Below are positions 1 through 9,753 of a stretch of 30,330 nucleotides of DNA, one piece after another (position 1 is the stretch's first letter; every line of letters starts with the position of its first letter). Both the position numbers and the translations under genes were made by a program. The notes under the pieces are model-generated. The model was not told the origin of the DNA and did not search any database. It worked only from the letters and a program-made list of their open reading frames with translations. This DNA is from RUG472 sp045224495 (GTDB lineage: Bacteria > Bacillota > Clostridia > Christensenellales > CAG-138), in NCBI GenBank assembly GCA_045224495.1, contig JBGVAK010000091.1:1-30330 (forward strand), read 5' to 3'.

Positions 1-270
1 CTGGCCGTTCTTGTGCTTGCGCTCGAACTTGATGACCTTGTCGGACATGTCGTAGATGCGGATGCGGTACTTGTCCCGAAACTCCACACCGTCTGCCTTC
101 TCCCCCACCGCCTTCTCAAAGGGCGTGTCGAAGTAGAGGCTGCGGATGAAGTAGGTCCCGCCGTTCCTGGCGGCGTGGGGATCCTGGGACAGGGTGAGCC
201 GCAGCCGGGTGGCCAGGTATTCTGCCTGCCCCAGGCTGATCAGATATTTTATCTCGTGCCTGTACTCCAT
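1..270 (-). CDS. VTC-domain (polyphosphate polymerase-like) protein, N-terminal 90 residues, cut by window edge
   Basis: The reading frame is open from an ATG at 270 to the window edge, so the C-terminal part is missing. The visible 90 residues begin MEYRHEIKYLIS and contain RSLYFDTPF (about 48-56), FRDKYRIRIYD and IKFERKHKNG. This is the basic, beta-strand-rich start of the VTC catalytic tunnel domain known from yeast vacuolar polyphosphate polymerase, where such Arg/Lys residues bind phosphate chains. The start is supported by GGAG eight bases upstream, which overlaps the stop codon of the CotH gene; the two genes are 5 bp apart and surely cotranscribed. VTC and CotH genes are often neighbours in Firmicutes. 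The family call is firm; the bacterial substrate is not established from sequence. Confidence 0.85.
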   Translation of the reverse strand, partial: MEYRHEIKYLISLGQAEYLATRLRLTLSQDPHAARNGGTYFIRSLYFDTPFEKAVGEKADGVEFRDKYRIRIYDMSDKVIKFERKHKNGQ

Positions 271-275
271 GACCG

Positions 276-3200
276 TCACTCCGTTCGACCGAAGATATCC
301 ATCATCTTCTGGTCCGTCAGCTTATAGTTGGTATTCTTATTGATGTAGTTCTTCAGGTACTTGAAGTAGTACTCCTGATAGTGGTTGGCGTAGCCCCGCA
401 CGTTGTTGATATGGGCCTTCCAGTTCTTCACCGACAGGTTCCAGCGGGGGAAGTCCCACTGGATCTCCGAGGCGATGTTGCCGGAGAGCACGTCCACCTT
501 GGCTTTGATCTTCTCCGGTGAGTATACCTCATTGGTCATCATCGCGCAATACTTCAGGAAGATTTCCACAAAGTCGTTGTTTTTCAGCAGGGAACGCGCC
601 AGGACCGTGGAAAAGCCCTTGCCTGCCCCGTGGCCCTCGGGATGGAAATACTTCGTGAAGAAGTCCCGCCGATAGCCGTTGGTGTAGGCGTCCTCCTTCT
701 CGTCGTTGCGGGCCATGGCGTCGCAGAAGTCGTAGTAGATCCAGCGCCACTTGCCGTCCTTCTCGCTGGAGCGCCACCACTTGATGTTGCCGGAGTCGTT
801 GTTGCCCACGATGATCTCCGCGGCGCAGTAGAGGGCGAAGTTCTCCACGTCGATCTGGGAGCAGACGTACTCGTAATCCCCGTAGTTGCTGAGGTCGCAG
901 TTCTTGCTCTTGCAGAAGTCGATGAGGGCCTTGTAGTCGTCCACGCACTTGGGGTCGCCCGCCACCAGGACGCCGTTGCCCCGAAGGACGTCGATGGTGT
1001 CCTTGTTGGTGACGGAGTAGTGCTGGGCGATGAAGGCGCGGCTGACCTTTTCGCGGAGGTTGTAGATGCCCCAGTACTGGCCGTTCAGGTACAGGGCCGT
1101 CTGCACGTAGGCCTGGACGCAGATGTCCGCGCCCCCGTCCTCCAAAAGGCCCGTCATGAGGCAGTCCCGGATCTTGGTGGCCACGGCGTCCTTGGCGGAG
1201 CAGCGGAGCACCAGCGATTCGTAGCTCTCGAAGGGCCGGTTGGCGAAGAAGGGGTAGTCCAGCGTGGAGCCACCGTAGCCCTTGCGGGCGATGAGGGCGA
1301 AGTTCCGCTGCTTCTGATACCGGGAGAAGGAGCCGAAGATGCGGATCATCAGATCCGACTCGTACAGGACCGACTGACCGCCGGGGCTCGTGTAGGTCCA
1401 ATGGGCAGGCCGCTCCCATTCCCGGCCCCGCTGGTTGTAGTTGGCGCCCAGCTTTCGGTCGTTGGAGGGGGTGGTCCACTCCGTAGCGGCGGTCTTGCCC
1501 TGGTAATGGCTGCCCACCACGTAGATGCCGTAGTCCACGTTGAACAGGTTCTCCGGATCCGTCACCAGAAAGCACACGGGGAGCGTGGAGTCGTGGGCGT
1601 CGGTGGTCTGTTGGTCGCCTACGATGATATAGGTATTGGACACCACGGGGCTCTTATAGAGGGTCCCGTTCTCGCTGAAGGCCCGGGCCCGGAGCACCGC
1701 GTTCTGGTCGAAGGTCAGCTGCTCCCCCGCCCGATAGCGGGTGGAGCTTTCCGTGGGCACGGTGCAGTCCAGGGTGTAGGTCACGTAGGTCCCTGCAGCC
1801 ACCTCCATGCTGACGGTCTGCCTGCCGTGATAGACGCCGCTGTTTAAAGAGGGCTGCGGCGCCTCGCAGTAGGCGCTGCCCAGCAGCGGCGCCGTGTTGG
1901 CCGCGCCCTGGGTGGGCGTCTCACAGAGGCCCCAGGTGTCCCCCACCTTGGCGTAGGACACGCAGGCCACGCTCATGGGCACGGTCACCCGATCGATGAG
2001 AGTGCCTTCCTTGTTGTAGAGATAGAGGGTCTCCCCCTGCCCGGAGACGGCGAAGTTCAGCGTCCGCGCCCGCATATCGGCGGTGACGCTCTTCTCGTCC
2101 TTGCCTTCGAGAGGAAGGCTCCCGTTCATGTAGAGGATGAGATATCCTTTCCCGGCGATACTCGTTCCCTCAGGAAAAACCCATTGCGTGGGCTTTTTTT
2201 CGTTGTCCGACAGGGCGTAGCCCGTGAGATCCACGGCCTGGTCGGAGCGGTTATAGAGCTCCACCCACTTGCCCTGATCGTCATCGTCGGGCACGCCCTT
2301 GGCGTCCAGGTGGTAACGGTAGCCGTCGGAAAGGATCTCGGAGAAGGTGATGTCGTGGACGCCCACGTCGGGGTTGCGCTGCTTGTCGAAGGCGGCGTAG
2401 CCCGCGTTGGTATTGGGGTAGCCGGGGGTGGGCTTGTCGGAGGCCACGAAGCCGGACTGGGTGTCCAGATCCCCGCTGCCGGTGTAGCCCCGGATCATGC
2501 TGCAGTCCTTGGTCTGGACGCCGAACTCGCACATATCGAGGATGCCGCCGTTCCGATCCACCAGGATGATGGCATCGCCCTTGCTGCCCGACAGGTTGAA
2601 GGGCAGGGAGATATAGCCGTCCATCTGCTCGGGCATGCACCAGAGGAGCAGATACTGGCCGGGGTCGATCATGGTGCCCTGAGGGAAGGTGAACTTGTAG
2701 GGCTTGCGGATATCGTCGCTGATGCCGCAGCCCCCCAGGTCCACAGGCACGTTGGCGGTGTTGTGCAGCTCGATCCAGTCGGGATACTGGCCGTTGGGGC
2801 CGGCGGTGGTGGTGCCGTTCCTGGCCATGAGCTCGGAGATGTAGACCCCGTTATGCTGGGCGGTGGTGCCCACGCTCAGGGGCGCTTCCGTTTCGTTCAG
2901 CTTCCGGCTCTCCTCGTAGGCCGCGCAGCCCGCGGGCGTGTTGGGATAGAGGGGCGAGGGCAGCATCTCCACATACTGCCTCGTATTGTCGTCCCAGCTC
3001 AGGGTATAGCCGGTGTACACGGAGGGGATCTCCATGGTGAACAGGGGTTCTCCCGCCGCGTTGGTGAGCCGGATCACGTCCCCCGCGCCCAGCTTGAAGT
3101 CGGCGACGAGGGCGTTCTCCACCTTCTCGCCGGTGCACCAGACCAGGATATACCCGTCCGGCGGCAGGACCGTCTTATCGGGGAAGACCCACAGCCGGTC

Positions 3201-3482
3201 CTCCCGGTCCGAGAGGCCCCAGCCGGAGATATCCTGGTTGGTATTGGAGGTATTGTGCAGCTCCACATAGTCCGGATGATTGCCCGCCCCATCGGAGACG
3301 ATGCCCGTGTTGTTGGTCATGATCTCGCTGATGACGACATCGGTGGTCAGCTGCACGGCAGCGACTTGGGCTGCCTTCTTCTTGCGGCAGGAGGCCCAGC
3401 TCACGCCGATGATGAGCAGCAGTACCAGCACGATGGCGACGGCAGGCTTGACCATTGCTTGTTGCGCGCGTCTACGCTTCAT
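276..3482 (-). CDS. Membrane-anchored CotH kinase protein with three lamin-tail domains
   Basis: This 1068-residue protein starts with a basic N-terminus and a hydrophobic segment (about 11-31) ending in WASC, which acts as a signal anchor; a lipobox reading is possible but the residue before Ala-Ser-Cys is Trp. Three lamin-tail-like beta domains follow, at about 48-165, 212-330 and 377-510, each with a strand like VVISEI or YISEL and a [YW][VI]EL[HY]N motif. A chitobiase C-terminal-like beta domain (about 540-620) precedes a CotH kinase-like domain (about 635-1010). The latter carries NGQYWGIYNLREK (800-812) and WRWIYYDFCDAM (912-923), matching the CotH ATP/metal-binding signatures. CotH of Bacillus phosphorylates spore-coat proteins; here the extracellular modules suggest a surface role, which is inference. 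GAGG lies 7 bases before the ATG. It is the first gene of an operon with the VTC gene. Confidence 0.88.
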   Translation of the reverse strand: MKRRRAQQAMVKPAVAIVLVLLLIIGVSWASCRKKKAAQVAAVQLTTDVVISEIMTNNTGIVSDGAGNHPDYVELHNTSNTNQDISGWGLSDREDRLWVFPDKTVLPPDGYILVWCTGEKVENALVADFKLGAGDVIRLTNAAGEPLFTMEIPSVYTGYTLSWDDNTRQYVEMLPSPLYPNTPAGCAAYEESRKLNETEAPLSVGTTAQHNGVYISELMARNGTTTAGPNGQYPDWIELHNTANVPVDLGGCGISDDIRKPYKFTFPQGTMIDPGQYLLLWCMPEQMDGYISLPFNLSGSKGDAIILVDRNGGILDMCEFGVQTKDCSMIRGYTGSGDLDTQSGFVASDKPTPGYPNTNAGYAAFDKQRNPDVGVHDITFSEILSDGYRYHLDAKGVPDDDDQGKWVELYNRSDQAVDLTGYALSDNEKKPTQWVFPEGTSIAGKGYLILYMNGSLPLEGKDEKSVTADMRARTLNFAVSGQGETLYLYNKEGTLIDRVTVPMSVACVSYAKVGDTWGLCETPTQGAANTAPLLGSAYCEAPQPSLNSGVYHGRQTVSMEVAAGTYVTYTLDCTVPTESSTRYRAGEQLTFDQNAVLRARAFSENGTLYKSPVVSNTYIIVGDQQTTDAHDSTLPVCFLVTDPENLFNVDYGIYVVGSHYQGKTAATEWTTPSNDRKLGANYNQRGREWERPAHWTYTSPGGQSVLYESDLMIRIFGSFSRYQKQRNFALIARKGYGGSTLDYPFFANRPFESYESLVLRCSAKDAVATKIRDCLMTGLLEDGGADICVQAYVQTALYLNGQYWGIYNLREKVSRAFIAQHYSVTNKDTIDVLRGNGVLVAGDPKCVDDYKALIDFCKSKNCDLSNYGDYEYVCSQIDVENFALYCAAEIIVGNNDSGNIKWWRSSEKDGKWRWIYYDFCDAMARNDEKEDAYTNGYRRDFFTKYFHPEGHGAGKGFSTVLARSLLKNNDFVEIFLKYCAMMTNEVYSPEKIKAKVDVLSGNIASEIQWDFPRWNLSVKNWKAHINNVRGYANHYQEYYFKYLKNYINKNTNYKLTDQKMMDIFGRTE

Positions 3483-3517
3483 TCCCGTTCCTCGTTTCTT
3501 GGATAATGGTTCATTGT

Positions 3518-3546
3518 ATCATAGCACAGGGGGATGGCCCTTCCAA
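3518..3546 (-). promoter_or_regulatory. Promoter of the CotH-VTC operon
   Basis: On the minus strand a -35 TTGGAA (3541-3546) is separated by 17 bases from TATGAT (3518-3523), which is preceded by TG in the extended -10 position. It lies 36 bases upstream of the CotH start, inside the 119-bp gap after gyrA. Arms GGCCC and GGGCC flank the -35 as a possible small stem, without a T-run. No clear terminator for gyrA is visible in the gap, so some read-through from gyrA is possible. Confidence 0.65.
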
Positions 3547-3601
3547 TGGGCCGATCGGAGATTTTACACTCTGTATACAATCCCCCGCCGTTTCTTGTTT
3601 T

Positions 3602-6106
<2,505 letters not shown>

Positions 6107-6120
6107 ATCTTAAAACCTCG

Positions 6121-8064
6121 TTACACGTCCAGATAGGTGACCAGCTTGCTGTTGGCGATGATGAAGTCCCGCCGGGGCTCCACCTGGTCGCCCATGAGCA
6201 GGGTGAAGAGGCCGTCGGCCTGGGCCGCGTCCTCCATGGTCACCCGCAGCATCATGCGGGTATCCGGGTTCATGGTGGTGTCCCACAGCTGCTCCGGGTT
6301 CATCTCGCCCAGGCCTTTATAGCGCTGGATCACGGGCTTGGGGTCCCGGCCGATCTCGTCCAGGCATTCCGCCAGCTCTTCGTCGGTGTAGACGTACCGC
6401 TCGAACTTGTTCTTCTTCACCAGGTACAGGGGCGGCTGGGCGATGTACACGTACCCGTGCTCGATGAGGGGCCGCATGTGCCGGAAGAAGAAGGTGAGGA
6501 GCAGCAACCGAATATGGCTGCCGTCCACGTCCGCATCGGTCATGCAGATGATCTTGTGGTAGCGGAGCTTGCTTTCGTCGAAGTCGGAGTCCATGCCGGC
6601 GCCGAAGGCGGTGATCATGGCCCTGATCTCGTTGTTGGCCAGCATCCGGTCCATGCGGGCCTTCTCCACGTTCAGGATCTTGCCGCGGAGAGGCAAAATG
6701 GCCTGGATGGTCCGATCCCTCCCCATCTTGGCGGAGCCGCCGGCGGAGTCGCCCTCCACGATGAAGATCTCGCACTTTGCGGGGTCCTTCTCCTGGCAGT
6801 CGGCCAGCTTGCCGGGCAGGGCGGCGGAATCGAGGACGCTCTTTCTCCGGGTCAGCTCCCGGGCCTTGCGGGCCGCGTCCCGGGCCCGGGAGGCGGTGAT
6901 GCACTTCTCGATGATGAGCTTGGCCTGGGCCGGGTTCTCTGCCAGGTATTCGCTGAGCTTGTCGGCCACGGCCCCGTCCACCAGGGGCCGGATGTCGGCG
7001 TTGCCCAGCTTGGTCTTGGTCTGGCCCTCGAACTGGGGCTCCTCCAGCTTCACGGAGATGATGGCGGTCAGGCCCTCGCGGATGTCGTCGCCGGAAAGAG
7101 GCGCATCCGTGGCCTTGAGGAAGTTGAACTTCCGGGCGTAGTCGTTGGCCACCCGGGTCAGGGCCGCCTTGAAGCCCACCAGATGGGAGCCGCCCTCGTG
7201 GGTGGCGATGTTGTTGGCGTAGGTCAGGATGAGCTCGTTGTAGCCGTCGTTGTACTGCATGGCCACCTCCACGGAGGCGGTCTCCACCTCGCCCTCCATG
7301 CGGGCGCCGGAGAAGTACAGGGGCTCGGGCTGCAGCAGCTCCTTGTTCTTGTTGAGGAAGGTGACGAACTCCCGGATGCCGCCCTCGTAGCAGTAGCTCT
7401 CCACCCGGTGGGGCTCCACCCGTTCGTCAGTGAAGGTGATCCTAAGGCCCGCATTCAGGAACGCCAGCTCCCGGAGCCTGAGGCGCAGGGTGTCATAGCT
7501 GAACTCCAGGGTGTCGAAGATGTCGGGATCGGGCCAGAAATGGACCGTAGTGCCGGTCTCGCCGACCTCTCCCTCCTCCACGTGGACGCTGTCCAGGGGG
7601 ACGCCGCGAGAGTAGTCCTGGACGTGGAGCTTCCCCTCCCGGCGGACCTCCACCCGGAGCTTCTCGGAGAGGGCGTTCACACAGGAGAGGCCCACGCCGT
7701 GGAGACCGCCGGAGACCTTGTAGCCCCCGCCGCCGAACTTGCCGCCGGCGTGGAGGATGGTCAAGGCCACCTCCAGGGCGTCCTTGCCGGTCTTCTCGTG
7801 GTAGCCCACGGGGATGCCGCGGCCGTTGTCCCGGACGGTGACGCCGTTGCCCTCGTGGATGAACACCTCGATATGGGTGCAGAATCCGGCCAGGGCCTCG
7901 TCCACGCTGTTGTCCACGATCTCGGTCACCAGCTGATGGAGTCCCCGCTCGTCCGTGGAGCCGATGTACATGCCGGGGCGGCGGCGCACGGCCTCCAACC
8001 CCTCCAGCACCTGGATCTGGGAAGCGTCGTAGCTTCCGGTCACTTCGTTGCGAATGTCTTCCAT
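6121..8064 (-). CDS. gyrB: DNA gyrase subunit B
   Basis: The 647-residue ATPase subunit of gyrase has the usual Gram-positive length, without the C-terminal insertion of E. coli GyrB. The GHKL ATPase domain shows EIVDNSVDEA (48-57), DNGRG (79-83), HAGGKFG (105-111) and GGLHGVG (119-125). The TOPRIM domain shows EGDSAGG (437-443) and TDADVDGSH (509-517) for metal binding, and the tail has QRYKGLGEMNPEQLW and ends in TYLDV. The ATG at 8064 is preceded by an AAGGA-rich stretch. It follows recF after 30 bp and precedes gyrA by 14 bp. No remB-like gene lies between recF and gyrB. Confidence 0.97.
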   Translation of the reverse strand: MEDIRNEVTGSYDASQIQVLEGLEAVRRRPGMYIGSTDERGLHQLVTEIVDNSVDEALAGFCTHIEVFIHEGNGVTVRDNGRGIPVGYHEKTGKDALEVALTILHAGGKFGGGGYKVSGGLHGVGLSCVNALSEKLRVEVRREGKLHVQDYSRGVPLDSVHVEEGEVGETGTTVHFWPDPDIFDTLEFSYDTLRLRLRELAFLNAGLRITFTDERVEPHRVESYCYEGGIREFVTFLNKNKELLQPEPLYFSGARMEGEVETASVEVAMQYNDGYNELILTYANNIATHEGGSHLVGFKAALTRVANDYARKFNFLKATDAPLSGDDIREGLTAIISVKLEEPQFEGQTKTKLGNADIRPLVDGAVADKLSEYLAENPAQAKLIIEKCITASRARDAARKARELTRRKSVLDSAALPGKLADCQEKDPAKCEIFIVEGDSAGGSAKMGRDRTIQAILPLRGKILNVEKARMDRMLANNEIRAMITAFGAGMDSDFDESKLRYHKIICMTDADVDGSHIRLLLLTFFFRHMRPLIEHGYVYIAQPPLYLVKKNKFERYVYTDEELAECLDEIGRDPKPVIQRYKGLGEMNPEQLWDTTMNPDTRMMLRVTMEDAAQADGLFTLLMGDQVEPRRDFIIANSKLVTYLDV

Positions 8065-8094
8065 GCTTCCTTTTCCTTTACGTTTCTCTAAACT

Positions 8095-9192
8095 TTATAC
8101 TTCTATCAGGTGGCCGCCGCTGGCCCGAAATACCTGTAATGGCTGGTCCTGGACCGCACCCAGCTCAGCAAGGTGGGTGCAGGTGATGAACCCCTGGCAG
8201 CCCTCGATGGCGGAGAGCAAAAGTTCCCGCCGGCCCTCGTCCAACTCGGAGAACACGTCGTCCAGGAGCAGCACCGGCTTCTCCTGCCGAAGCCGCTCCA
8301 TGAGGGCGATCTCCGAAAGCTTCAACGACAGGGCCGTGGTCCGCTGCTGGCCCTGGGAGCCGTAGGTCCTGACGTCGCAGCCGTTGAGCTCCAACAGGAG
8401 GTCGTCCCGGTGGGGCCCCGCCGAGGTGAAGCCCCGAAGGAGGTCCTTTTCGAGATTCCCCACCAGGGCGTCCGCGATGGCTTCCCGGATCAGGTCCTCG
8501 TCGCCGCAGGGCACGTTGGGCTCGTAGGCCACCTTCAGCTCCTCTTTGCCGCTGCTCATGTGGTCGTGGAGCTCGCCGGCCAGCTCCCTGAGGTCCCGGC
8601 AGAAGGCGGCTCGCGCCACCTCGATGCGGGCGCCCAGGCGGCTCAGCTGCTCGTCCCACAGCTCCAGCATGTCCCCGGCGGTCTCGAGGCCGTCCTTCAG
8701 AAGATTGTTCCGCTGCTTCAGGGCCTGGTTGTACTGCTGCAGGTCGTAGTAGTAGCTGGGCTTGAGCTGGGAGATCTCCATATCCAGGAACCGCCGCCGC
8801 TCCGCCGGCCCGCCCTTGACTAAAACGAGGTCCTCCGGGGAGAACATGACCACGTTGAGGCAGCCCATGAGCTCGCCGGACCGCCCCACGGGGGCTCCGT
8901 CAAGGAAGATGCGCTTGCGCTCGCCGTAGACGAGCTCCTCCCGGATGGAGCGGCTGCCGCCCCGGGTGACCAGGTTCAAGAGGACCATGCCCTCCATCTC
9001 GCCCATGCGGATGAGCTCCCCGTCCCGGCTGGTGCGGTGGCTCCGGCCCAGGGCGCAGAGGAAGATGGCTTCGAGGACGTTGGTCTTCCCCGCCCCGTTC
9101 AATCCGGTGAACACCGTGAGGCCCGGTTCGAAGGCTTGCTCCAGGTCCCGATAGTTGCGGAAATTATGCAGTTGCAGCCCGGTTATGCGCAA
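8095..9192 (-). CDS. recF: DNA replication/repair protein RecF
   Basis: The 365-residue SMC-like ATPase loads RecA at single-strand gaps with RecO/RecR. It shows the N-terminus MRITGLQLHNFRNY, Walker A GLNGAGKTN (30-38), the ABC signature region SQGQQ (279-283) and Walker B VLLLDDVFSELDE (from 307). The start codon appears to be TTG at 9190-9192, because the nearest upstream ATG is out of frame and this start gives the expected N-terminus. A G-rich stretch (GGGGGT) serves as a weak ribosome binding site. It is the first gene of recF-gyrB-gyrA. In most Firmicutes dnaA, dnaN and an S4-domain gene precede recF; here a terminated DUF1540 gene does. Confidence 0.95.
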   Translation of the reverse strand: MRITGLQLHNFRNYRDLEQAFEPGLTVFTGLNGAGKTNVLEAIFLCALGRSHRTSRDGELIRMGEMEGMVLLNLVTRGGSRSIREELVYGERKRIFLDGAPVGRSGELMGCLNVVMFSPEDLVLVKGGPAERRRFLDMEISQLKPSYYYDLQQYNQALKQRNNLLKDGLETAGDMLELWDEQLSRLGARIEVARAAFCRDLRELAGELHDHMSSGKEELKVAYEPNVPCGDEDLIREAIADALVGNLEKDLLRGFTSAGPHRDDLLLELNGCDVRTYGSQGQQRTTALSLKLSEIALMERLRQEKPVLLLDDVFSELDEGRRELLLSAIEGCQGFITCTHLAELGAVQDQPLQVFRASGGHLIEV

Positions 9193-9219
9193 AAGCCCAT
9201 ACCCCCAGTAGAATACCGC

Positions 9220-9248
9220 ATTATACCATATGTTGTTGGGTTTGTAAA
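9220..9248 (-). promoter_or_regulatory. Promoter of recF-gyrB-gyrA
   Basis: On the minus strand a -35 TTTACA (9243-9248, five of six consensus bases) and a perfect -10 TATAAT (9220-9225) are separated by 17 bases. The predicted start of transcription is about 20 bases before the recF TTG. It lies just downstream of the DUF1540 terminator, so the replication/topology operon is an independent unit. Confidence 0.85.
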
Positions 9249-9302
9249 CTATAATAGGAAAAGAAATGATGTTTCGACCGATATATTGTGTTTTCCGCCC
9301 AT

Positions 9303-9332
9303 AGAAAAACGCCCCTCCCGCAGGAAGGGCGT
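9303..9332 (-). terminator. Intrinsic terminator after the DUF1540 gene
   Basis: Transcribed from the minus strand, a 10-bp stem (arm ACGCCCTTCC, one T-G wobble) with a 4-base loop TGCG is followed at once by TTTTTCT. It begins about 19 bases after the DUF1540 stop codon and separates that gene from the recF promoter. Confidence 0.9.
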
Positions 9333-9351
9333 CGGCCGCGGTCAGGACCGC

Positions 9352-9519
9352 TTATTCATTCTCGTTCTCGCCCCGATAGGACGCGCACAGGCTCTCGTTT
9401 TCCCGGCCGCAGCTCTCGCCGCAGCAGCTGACCTCGATGTGGTCGAGGTCGCAGCGTACGCCCTCGTGGTTGTACACGCAGCTGGTCACGTCGCAGCCGA
9501 TGGTCTGTTTCTTTTCCAT
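9352..9519 (-). CDS. DUF1540 domain-containing small cysteine-rich protein
   Basis: This 55-residue protein has seven cysteines (positions 9, 14, 23, 32, 33, 37 and 45). The pattern IGCDVTSCVYN...VRCDLDHIEV...C fits the DUF1540 family, probable small metal-binding proteins of Clostridia with no assigned function. The ATG at 9519 has a strong GGAGG eight bases upstream. A longer in-frame extension into the upstream repeat region is rejected because it has no ribosome binding site and no family similarity. A terminator follows directly. An upstream CATAAT about 45 bases before the start could be a -10, but no good -35 is seen. Read-through from typA across the repeat element is the alternative. 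Confidence 0.85.
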   Translation of the reverse strand: MEKKQTIGCDVTSCVYNHEGVRCDLDHIEVSCCGESCGRENESLCASYRGENENE

Positions 9520-9605
9520 TGTGAAAACCTCCTTGGATATTTCACCCATAGCTTGTCCCACGGTCGAAGGGATTATGCGTTTTAGAGGAATGGAATAAAG
9601 CTTCT

Positions 9606-9748
9606 GTGCCTTTTCTTTGTAAAGAAAAGGCACCCAAAAGAAACACGAATGGGAAGTATGGCTTGCGCTGTACTTCCCATTATCATTCTTAAGCTTTTCT
9701 TTTTGGGCGACTTTTTCTTTTCACCGAAAAGAAAAAGTCGCAAAAGAA
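9606..9748 (+). repeat. Tripartite hairpin element, copy 1 (between typA and the DUF1540 gene)
   Basis: This 143-bp intergenic element has, in order on the plus strand: hairpin A (9606-9633, perfect 13-bp stem, arm GTGCCTTTTCTTT); hairpin B (9649-9680, perfect 10-bp stem ATGGGAAGTA around loop TGGCTTGCGCTG); an invariant box TTCTTAAGCTTTTCTTTTT (9686-9704); two bases; hairpin C (9707-9741, perfect 16-bp stem, arm GCGACTTTTTCTTTTC, loop ACC); and AAAAGAA (9742-9748), which can pair with the TTCTTTT of the box and so extend stem C past a small bulge. Hairpin C starts 5 bases beyond the typA stop codon. Two related copies lie at 20980-21120 and 26105-26248. No open frame is plausible here. No T-run follows either end hairpin on either strand, so these are not typical intrinsic terminators. 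Confidence 0.9.
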
Positions 9749-9753
9749 GAAGT

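Noticed and set aside
3533..3549. Small inverted repeat GGCCC/GGGCC after gyrA as a terminator
   Set aside because: Only a 5-bp stem with no following T-run; it overlaps the -35 of the CotH promoter and is more likely incidental.
8065..9352. Chromosomal origin near recF
   Set aside because: No dnaA or dnaN, no cluster of DnaA boxes (TTATCCACA) and no long AT-rich stretch were found; only short promoter and terminator regions are present.
9606..9748. Hairpins A and C of the repeat elements read as ordinary intrinsic terminators
   Set aside because: On neither strand is the stem followed directly by a T-run; the T-rich arms are inside or upstream of the stems and the downstream flank is A-rich. 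Confirmed terminators in this window (9303, 11667, 15579) look different.
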